Positions 56,543 through 64,000 of a stretch of DNA of 64,000 nucleotides are shown here, piece after piece. Made by a program: the position numbers and the translations under genes. Where the stretch lies: positions 70,734,924 to 70,798,923 of the forward strand of contig NC_086024.1 of NCBI RefSeq assembly GCF_036323735.1, written 5' to 3'. Below the pieces are notes generated by a model that did not search any database, was not told the origin of the DNA, and saw only the letters and a list, made by a program, of their open reading frames with translations. The stretch comes from Rattus norvegicus (lineage: Eukaryota; Chordata; Mammalia; Rodentia; Muridae). Position 1 is the first letter of the stretch; every line of letters starts with the position of its first letter.

Positions 56543-57745
56543 TAATTGGCCCCATTTTCCCTTCTCTATCCACACTCCCTCCCAGATCTCTCTCTCCTTC
56601 TTCATCCCAGAGATGATTCTCATCCTCCTACTGAGTAGTACTGTAGGATTCACATTTTAGTGTGTTCTTATTTCTTCTTGAGTTTCACATGGTCTGTGGT
56701 AAGTTGTATCATGGGTATTCACTCCGGATGATATATTCAAGTTCCATCAATTTGCCTAATTTCATGAAGTCATTGTTTTTAACAGCTGTGTAGTACTCCA
56801 TTGTGTAAATGTACCAAGTTTCTACATACATTCCTCTATTGAAGAATATCCGAGTTAGTTCCAGGTTCTGAATATTATACATAAGGGTGCTATGAACATA
56901 GTGCAGCACCTGTCTTTTTTATATATTGGTAAAATTTTTGGTATATGCCCAGGAGATGTATAGACAGGACCTCAGTTAGAACTATTTCCAGTTTTCTGAG
57001 GAACTGCCAGACAGTTTTGCAGAATGGTGGTACCAGCTTTCAATCCCACCAATAATGGAGAAATGGTCCTTTTTCTCCACATCCACCCCTGCATCTGCTG
57101 TTACCAGAGATTTTGATCTTAGACATTCTGACTGGTATAAGGTGGAACCTCAGGTTAGTTTTGATTTAGATAGCCTTAATGACTAAGGATGTTGAACATC
57201 TTTTAGGTGCTTCTGGGCCATTCAATATTCCTCAGTTGTTTAGGTTTGTACCCTGTTTTTAATAATGTTATACAGTCCTCTGGATTCTATCCTCTTGAGT
57301 TCTTGGTGCATTTTGGATATTAGCCCTCTATCAGGTGTAGGGTGCATAAAGATCATTTGTCAGTCTGTGGACTGCCATTTGTCCTCTTGACAGTCTCCTT
57401 CACCTTAAAGACACTTTTTAATTTTCTGAAGTTCCAATTGTCAATTTTTGATCTTAGAGCATAAGCCACTGGTATTCTGTTTAGTGAATTTTCCCTTCTG
57501 CCAATGTGTTCAAGGTTCTATCCCTTTTTCTCTCTTGAGCCACTTGGACTTTTGAGTTTCATAAGGAGATAGGAATGGTGTGAATTGGCATTCTTCTATA
57601 TGGTGACTGCCAGTTGAACTAGACCATTTGTTGAAAATGCTTTCTTTTTCCACTGGATGGTTTTAGCTCCTTTGTCAAAGACCAAGTGACCAGTACTGTG
57701 TGGGTTCATTTCTGTGTCTTCACTTATTTTCCATTGATTTGCTCT
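56543..57745 (-). mobile_element. Old L1, proximal part: ORF2 C-terminal third and 3'UTR start
   Basis: Antisense 3'UTR (56543-~56780), then ORF2 C-terminal region with the ORF2 end near 56773-56790, the GGTATATGCCCAGGAG block (56940), the Cys-rich-motif region (~57040-57110) and the block encoding the segment before it up to ~57745. It continues the 3'UTR at 48471-49311. All frames are decayed. Confidence 0.82.
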
Positions 57746-58430
57746 TTTTATTGTTTCCTGGATTTATTGAATGTTCTGAATTAGGAGATTTTTTGCCTTT
57801 TGTATTTTCCAGTGCAGATATCTCTGTGATCCTACGATTCTGGGTTGCTGTAATTCTGAGTTCCCAGGTGTATCAAAGCTCCTAGGAATCAAGCTGCTTC
57901 TTGGATCCTGAAATCTTGGTTTGACCAAGTTCCTGAGATCGTATTGTATCAGAGCTTCTGGAAGTCATGCCTTCTCTGGGTTTTGCAGGAGTGGGTTGGA
58001 AGCCAGAGCCCTGCATCTGCACTGGAGACAATGCAACCCAGAAGGAACCCATGTCACTGGCTGGGCAGGGATTCATGTTTCCTTGGTTCCTGTGTGGGTC
58101 CCAGTTATACCAGGTTTTGGGAAAGATATTTTAGCCTCAACTGTGATCTCAAGTCTGTCTCAGCTCCAGTGATCTTGGGTGTGTCCAATCTCCCAGGAGT
58201 CCAGCTTCCTCTCTGATCCTGTGATCTTGTGATCCTGTGATCCTGGGCATGTCAGAGCACCTGGGAGTCAGGCTCCCTCTAGGTTGTAGGAGTGGGTGCA
58301 GAGTCAATGCCCCAGGCCTGCTCTGGGTGCAGGTTCAAACTGGAAGGAATCTATGCCGCTGGGTTTGCAGGGGTTCCTTAGTTGTTGGATTCCAGATTTC
58401 CCAGTTACTCTGGGTGTGATTCTAGGTGTT
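57746..58430 (-). mobile_element. Old L1, 5' part: ORF1 scrap and 5'UTR monomers
   Basis: At 57746 ORF2 sequence switches to an ORF1 coiled-coil scrap (TATTGTTTCCTGGATTTATT, AATTAGGAGATTTTTTGCC), so the rest of ORF1 and the first two-thirds of ORF2 are missing. From ~57820 the sequence is GC-richer and repeats: GGAGTGGGTTGGAAGCC near 57988 pairs with GGAGTGGGTGCAGAGTC near 58289, a period of ~301 bp, as expected of L1 5'UTR monomers of an older family. Confidence 0.65.
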
Positions 58431-58850
58431 TCATTTATTTGTTGTTGGCATGTAAGTATATTGCTTTAGGAAAACATTATTACTGAGTACTGATATGTGG
58501 TCCCGTCCATTAGGTGCTTGTTTTGTTCCATTTTGTTGTTGTCATCACTGTCCTCTCTGAATTTTAGGAGTGAGTAGTGGGGTTGTGTGTTCTCATGAGG
58601 AATTTGTCTGTGATACTGGTAGTTGTGGCCACTAGGAGCTGAAGATAAAATGTCTTTTTGGGTATTGTAAATTAACTTGAAATTTGGGAATGGCATCGGG
58701 ATAGGAGTGGGGAATAAAAAGGTATACATGAGGGAAGAAAGCAGTGCGTTCCTTAAAGATCTGCTTATTCTATTAGGAGTAAGGGTATGGAGTGTGGACA
58801 GGCCACAGCAGAAGATCGGCAGATTAGATTTGGAGGAATAAATCAAGATG

Positions 58851-58938
<88 letters not shown>

Positions 58939-59719
58939 TTGCTTTCCTGTCTGGAGTTGACTGTGGGTTTACAGGGAGTGCATTCTGATATTGTGGTTTA
59001 AGATAAAACAGTGAGAAGGGGGAGAGAAGTCAGAAGGGAAAAATGTGAGGAATACTTTGCAGATGGGAGGAGAAGAGAACTGAGGCCATAGCAGATGTTC
59101 TACAGTGCTGGGAATGAGACTTGGGAATTAGTTTTGGTGGATGACAGGGAGAGGTAATGATTGGTAGTCATCCTCCCTGTCTTTCTTAGATGATCACCTT
59201 CATCTTGAATTAAACAGAAATACATACTTGAAAGTAGATTATAATTTTGTAATTTCTGTTAAAATAATTATAAAGCCTGTACAATATGGACTAAATTAAC
59301 CACAATATTCATGTGTTTACAAATACCTTTAAACATGTTATTTTTAAAAACAATCAACATTATTTTATGGTTACTTTCTCTTTAAATTAAGAGCACTTCA
59401 GGATGTATATTATTCTCAACACTATTACATTGCAATAATTACTTATAAGCTAAGATTATCTGATCAATATAAATGATATTTAGTGTTTTCTCTTTATGAC
59501 TTCTCTTTACTTGTTATATAACACTCAGAACTTTCAATGAATAGTTTAGAGTCCTAAGTAGTTTAGATATACTTCATACATTGAAGGCATACAAGACAAA
59601 GTTCAATGTCATTAAGTATTTAAAACATAAATCATTTGTACAATTTGATACAGAGTATAACTCAAATACTCTGATTCCTTAAAATCAAAGTTAAGATTGT
59701 ACAATTCACTTAAAGGCTT
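58431..59719. other. Unassigned interval around a TA/GA microsatellite
   Basis: 58440-59190 is moderately GC and may still belong to the 5' end of the old L1, but I cannot show it. 59200-59719 is AT-rich and unassigned. Confidence 0.45.
58854..58934. repeat. (TA)n(GA)n compound microsatellite
   Basis: TA array 58854-58902 passing directly into a GA array 58903-58934. Confidence 0.97.
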
Positions 59720-60545
59720 TTATTTATTGGATATTCTTTACCTAATTTCAAGTATTATTCCCTCTTCCAGTTTCCCTATCCCTAAGTCCCCTAACCCCTC
59801 CTCCTCCCCCTTCTTCTGTAAGGGTGTTCTCCCTCCACCACCAACCTCCCTCCCAGCCCTAAAATTCTCCTACACTGGTGGGGGCTGTCCAGTCTTGACA
59901 GACACAAGGCATTCTCTTTTCATTTCTGCCCAGCAAGGTTATCCTTTGCTACATATACAGCTGGAACCATTGGTCTGTCCATGTGTAGTCTTTGGGTAGT
60001 GGTTTAGTCCCTGGGAGCTCTGGTTGGTTGGCATTGTTGTTCTTATGGGGTTGCAAGCCTCTTCAGTTGTTTCAATTCCTTCAATGTGGACCCCATTTTC
60101 AATTCAATGGTTTGCTTATAGCATTCGCCTCTGTATTTGTTATGCTGTGGCTGAGCCTCTCAGGAGACTGCTATATCAGGCTCCTGTCAGCATGCACTTC
60201 TAGACTTCATCAATATTTTCTAGTTTTGGTGGATAATATATATGTATATATGCTGGATCTCCAGGTGGGGCAGGCTCTGAATAAAGCCTTTACTCTGAGG
60301 TAAAGGTGGCATTCAAATGTGATCCATCTCAGTAAAAAAAAAATACATCTTCAGTCTGTCTCTGCTCTAAAATTTGTCTCCATATCTCCTCCTATGAATA
60401 TTTTTATTCCCCCTTTTGAGAAGGACTGAAGGATCTGCACTTTGGTCATCCTTATTGAGCTTCATGTGACCTGTGGATTGTATATTGGGTAATTCGAGCT
60501 TGGGCTAATATCCACTTATCATTGAATGCATACCATGTGTGTTTT
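59720..60545 (-). mobile_element. L1 3'UTR fragment
   Basis: Antisense terminus (TTATTTATTGGATATTCTTT, TTCAAGTATTATTCCCTC), C-rich block (59770-59870), then 3'UTR blocks through GGGTAATTCGAGCTTGGGCT and ATACCATGTGTG, where ORF2-proximal sequence is replaced by a GT microsatellite. A ~50 bp unrelated stretch with its own A run sits at ~60296-60350. Confidence 0.87.
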
Positions 60546-60591
60546 GTGTGTGTATATGTGTGTGTGTGTGTGCATATGTGTGTGTGTGTGT
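60546..60591. repeat. (GT)n microsatellite
   Basis: GT array interrupted by ATAT/CATAT, at the 5' limit of the L1 fragment. Confidence 0.95.
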
Positions 60592-61607
60592 TTATGAAGA
60601 AAGTGCATATGATAACAGAAGAAAGAAAAGCCCCCTGCAAAAACATGGTTTTTTTCTTCTTCTTCTTTATTTGATGCTTCAGCACAATGTTCAATACATG
60701 TCCTGGCTAAAAGCTGATACTCCAGATGAGGTTCCTTGATCCACATTTCTAGTATCCAAGGTATTTGACTTTTAATATATTTGCGTCGTTTATCTGCATC
60801 TTAGTTTCTTTTTTTGCAAAGGAAAATAGAAGTGGCATATAAATAAAAGGTTGCTTATGAAGAATATATATGTATATGTAATTAGTACTTAGCACCAAGC
60901 CCAACAAATTACTGAACATTCCTCATTCCATTGAAATGCCTTTTTTTCATTCTGTTGATAAGCCTCACCATTGATCAGTATCTTGGCATGTGTACTTACA
61001 GTTCTGTGATTATGAATCTGTGAATTTCTTTTTTTGAACACTCCTTCAGTAACTCTATATTAATCAACCTTCTCATTACATAATAAATGAAAAAAAGATT
61101 TTATTTTCATTCTCTCTTGTAACTTTTAGACTTTTTCAAAAGTAACATATAAATAATATACCTTTATTATGATTGAAATTATTGTAATTGTTAGTAGTAA
61201 CCAATTTAATAGTGTAGAAGTTTATCTCCAGGCCAATATTTTTGTACTTTCTAAGAGATAGAAATGTGTAGATTGTAGGTTTTGATTTAATGTTCATGGA
61301 TATATATAGCTCACCTTTTGACATGGGGAAAAGCAAAAATGGCCAGCTCAATAAGAAGCCTTTACATAGTCAGTGAATAAACCTTATTTTCAAAGCATTG
61401 TTTTTTAGTAAAATAATCTAGACATGTTAAAAATTAAAGCATCATGATATTAGGAACAGATAAATTTCTAGAATACTGTTTCTTAAGTTGGAAAGACTTT
61501 TAAAGACTAATATTTTAGAAAGAACACAGTAAGTGAATTTAAATATTGGAACATTTTGCAAACGTATTGATATTACTGAACAACCTACCACTATAAGCTG
61601 AGGGTTT
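60592..61607. other. Unassigned AT-rich interval
   Basis: No element or gene recognised. Confidence 0.55.
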
Positions 61608-61785
61608 AGGAGAGACAGCTCTGAGATTAATACTCCTGCTGCTCCTGAAGTGGACAATAGTTTGATTCATTGCACTCTGTTAATCACCACCTCCTGAATG
61701 CAGTGCCCTCTTCTGGTCTCCATGGTCACCTTTATACAAGGCATATGTACACATGAACAAAACTAAATATCTAAATACAATAGAA
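61608..61785 (+). mobile_element. Diverged B3 SINE
   Basis: Degenerate head GGAGAGACAGCTCT, CTGCTGCTCCTGAAG, B-box-like TAGTTTGATTCATTGCAC, and the diagnostic TGCCCTCTTCTGGTCTCCAT block with a GTACACATGAACAAAAC end, in family order. Confidence 0.7.
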
Positions 61786-63602
61786 TATTTATAATTTCTT
61801 CAGACTGTGTCAAACTATAAACAAATGGGTGAAAGAATATGTTTTTGTTTGGTAGAATTTTAATAAATAAATTTATGTCAAAAGAGGAAAATCAGCAAAT
61901 GTGACAAATAATTATTGCAAACAAGAGCTACTGACGGGTGCTAAATTTATTATGAACATGTTGTCAATTAAGAAGAAGTATAGAATACATTAGACCCCCC
62001 ACCATAAAAATAATTACTGGCTACAAAGGGAAAACAACTTTTCAGTGAAGAAAGTTGTCAGTTATTCTCTCCACCGACAGATTAAAGTCAAAACACCACA
62101 AGAATAAGAAGCATCAGCATCAAGCTTTGTAATAAGACTTCATGGCAAGGACCTGATGTCATTTCTCTTATTCTTGCAAGAAATTTATAACCTTGGTCCA
62201 ATCATTAAAAATTACAAAATGAATCCATATTAATCCATATTCTATACAATGACTCAAAATCAGTGCCCAACAGAGTAAAGTTATGGTGAAAGCAAGACAG
62301 AATTATTGAAGCCTGTATGATAGTAGGGACAAATAAAAGACAAATGAAATATAAAATCATGTGTAAACATTTCTTCTTTCAGAACAGATGGCCGCTAGAA
62401 CTGATTTCTTTACCTTTGTCTGTTAAAGACATTTTACCTGATTTCCTGGTGTTACCTGAGCATTATATGCGAGATTTGTATTATGTATGTGTTCACTATG
62501 GCTGGGCATGCTCTGATTGTTCATTTTTGTGAATTTTAACCATTTCTGGCTTTCAGTAATACTCTCTTATTGCACAAGAAAACTTACTTGATGTCAGATA
62601 AATGGTATACATATCTGTGGATATAAATATAAATAGTTAGAATGTAGTTGGGAATGATATTGGTTTAGTAAAGTGCTGTTTGCAGATTTGTCTCTAAGCA
62701 CCATGACTTCACAATTCAAGCATAGTTGTCTAGACTTACTGTACCAGGCATGATTTCCCTCCTTTTAATCTGCCATTTTGCCCAATTAGAGAGTTGTTGC
62801 TTATTGTAAAATATGTTTGTTATGACATACTTTGGGTTACTGTACAGTATTGGCTGTTGTTTAGAGGTTTTAGTGGTGTGTTGTTTTTCTCCTTTGGAAG
62901 TATGAATATTAGCGTATCCTGTTCCATTGAAACCTAGTCCTCAAAGATGCTTTCAGATCAGATACAATTTAGATTCACTTGGTTTCTGTTCAACTTGCTT
63001 GATATTTTCCACAATACGTACTTATTCTTCAGTCTTTAGGAGACTGCCAATGGCAATAACAATAGTTTGTTTAACTGTTGATATCATCTTGCCTTACTTT
63101 TGGAAGGTAGGAGCTATCTATAAACAGATATTTCCTTTAGATTTCAAAGGTCTACAGAATTTTCAAGTATTCTCTTAAAGTTTCCCCAATTTTTTTAACG
63201 GCTTTTGCTTACTTTTCTCCTTTTTGTTCTATTAGTTATTGAGAGCAAGAATCTGTTTATATTGCTTACCTTCTCAAAGAAACATCTTTGGTTATAGAAT
63301 CATATATATTTAGCATATTTTGTATACACAATAAATTAATTCAAATAAAAAGTTAATAGCAATATATTCTTGGTACTGACTTGAGCATTGTTAATTATAC
63401 AATAGTTGGAGAGTTGTTAAATCCATACAATTTTTAATATTTACTATTATATTCTATAGGCAAGGTTATGTACTTCTTAAATTATGTAATGCTCCATGGC
63501 ATGATGCTTCTTCACTGTAACCATACAGCTCACCAGTTTTTTCTATAAAATCTTCATAGATAATACAAACATGTATATTTGTGCTAATTCTGTTACATTG
63601 GG

Positions 63603-63604
<2 letters not shown>
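61786..63604. other. Unassigned AT-rich interval
   Basis: A 49-codon frame follows a splice-acceptor-like TTCTTCTTTCAG at 62371-62382 and ends at the TGA at 62530, but nothing else supports an exon. A weak antisense L1 ORF2 resemblance (CTTCTCAAAGAAACATCTTT) lies near 63270. Confidence 0.45.

Positions 63605-63654
<50 letters not shown>
63605..63654. repeat. (AT)n microsatellite
   Basis: Perfect AT array of 50 bp. Confidence 0.98.
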
Positions 63655-63657
<3 letters not shown>

Positions 63658-64000
63658 GTGTAACCTAGGAAATGTGAATTTAATTGAAATATAAATTTTG
63701 AAAGTGGATTTTTTTTTTACTATGGTGACATATATAACACATGATTGGTTACTGAGAAATTACTAATATAAAAAGGACTCATAAAATTCTACTCCTGAAT
63801 CAGAAATAAAAGTTTTATGAAAGAATTTTCCTTTTATTGAAAATAGTTTATCTTTTTACACAATATATCCTGATAACAATTTCTGCTTCCTCTAGTACTC
63901 CCATCTTCCATCCAGTCTTGATCTATTCCATATATGTTTTCCGTTAGAAAAGTACAGGATTTTAAGAGATAACAATAAAATATAAGTAAATAAAATATAA
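63655..64000. other. Unassigned AT-rich interval
   Basis: Nothing recognised to the end of the window. Confidence 0.55.

Noticed and set aside
63230..63300. Antisense L1 ORF2 fossil
   Set aside because: Only one short T/A-rich block (CTTCTCAAAGAAACATCTTT) resembles L1; too little for a feature.
1..64000. Endogenous retrovirus or LTR element
   Set aside because: I found no LTR pair, primer-binding site, gag/pol/env-like frame or YxDD-type RT; all RT sequence is L1-type (FADD or its derivatives).
1..64000. CRISPR array, prokaryotic operon or plasmid features
   Set aside because: Direct repeats are microsatellites or target duplications; the genome is rodent.

Overview
The window is nuclear DNA from a murid rodent, almost certainly rat (Rattus). 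The diagnostic signal is six ID SINE copies or fragments (tRNA-Ala/BC1-like head, A-box TAGCTCAGTGGTAGAG, B-box GGTTCGGTCCC, A-rich tail). They sit among L1 elements with rat-type 3'UTRs, Lx-type older murid L1s, B1, B2 and B3 SINEs, and long GA/GT/TA microsatellites. I find no intact protein-coding host gene, no rRNA or true tRNA gene, no CRISPR array and no recognisable LTR retrovirus. Essentially every long open frame lies in L1 ORF1 or ORF2, on one strand or as its antisense shadow. This reads as an intergenic or deep-intronic, AT-rich, L1-dense segment.

Layout. 1-8.3 kb: a truncated + strand L1 3' end faces a nearly full-length but dead - strand L1, giving a ~1 kb inverted repeat; an ID element is inserted in ORF1 of the second. 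9.5-10.8 kb: an Lx-type L1 copy in two opposed halves (twin-priming pattern). 11-16 kb: B2, B3 and L1 3'UTR remnants in AT-rich DNA. 16.9-21.3 kb: an old + strand L1, internally deleted, with a younger L1 3' end and an ID nested in it, then another old L1. 21.3-33.8 kb: mostly single-copy-looking AT-rich DNA with microsatellites, one full ID, one ID fragment, a B1, ancient repeats and an exon-like segment at 33260-33402. 33.8-41.8 kb: old + strand L1 and Lx copies, including one L1 that keeps 5'UTR-ORF1-endonuclease but has lost its reverse transcriptase. 43.7-60.5 kb: about 17 kb of almost only - strand L1 in nested layers. Its centre is a ~7.2 kb L1 (49312-56532) whose ORF1-end/ORF2-start has been replaced by a second copy of the ORF2 C-terminal region, and which splits an older Lx-like L1. 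60.6-64 kb: AT-rich DNA with a B3 and a long (AT)n.

How it works together. Nothing forms a pathway. The window is a stratigraphy of retrotransposition in which nesting order and target-site duplications give relative ages. No L1 here looks autonomous: each has stop codons or frameshifts, catalytic-residue changes (FADG for FADD near 51971, LADD near 17339, GDFY for GDFN in the 40.2 kb copy), truncation or internal deletion. The observations most worth checking are the chimeric 7.2 kb L1, the 1 kb inverted repeat, the three-level nest at 18.4-18.9 kb, the internally deleted L1s, the very short ID insertion at 10960 and the exon-like segment at 33260. Family names and boundaries come from recognition by eye, so ends of old repeats are approximate by tens of bases.
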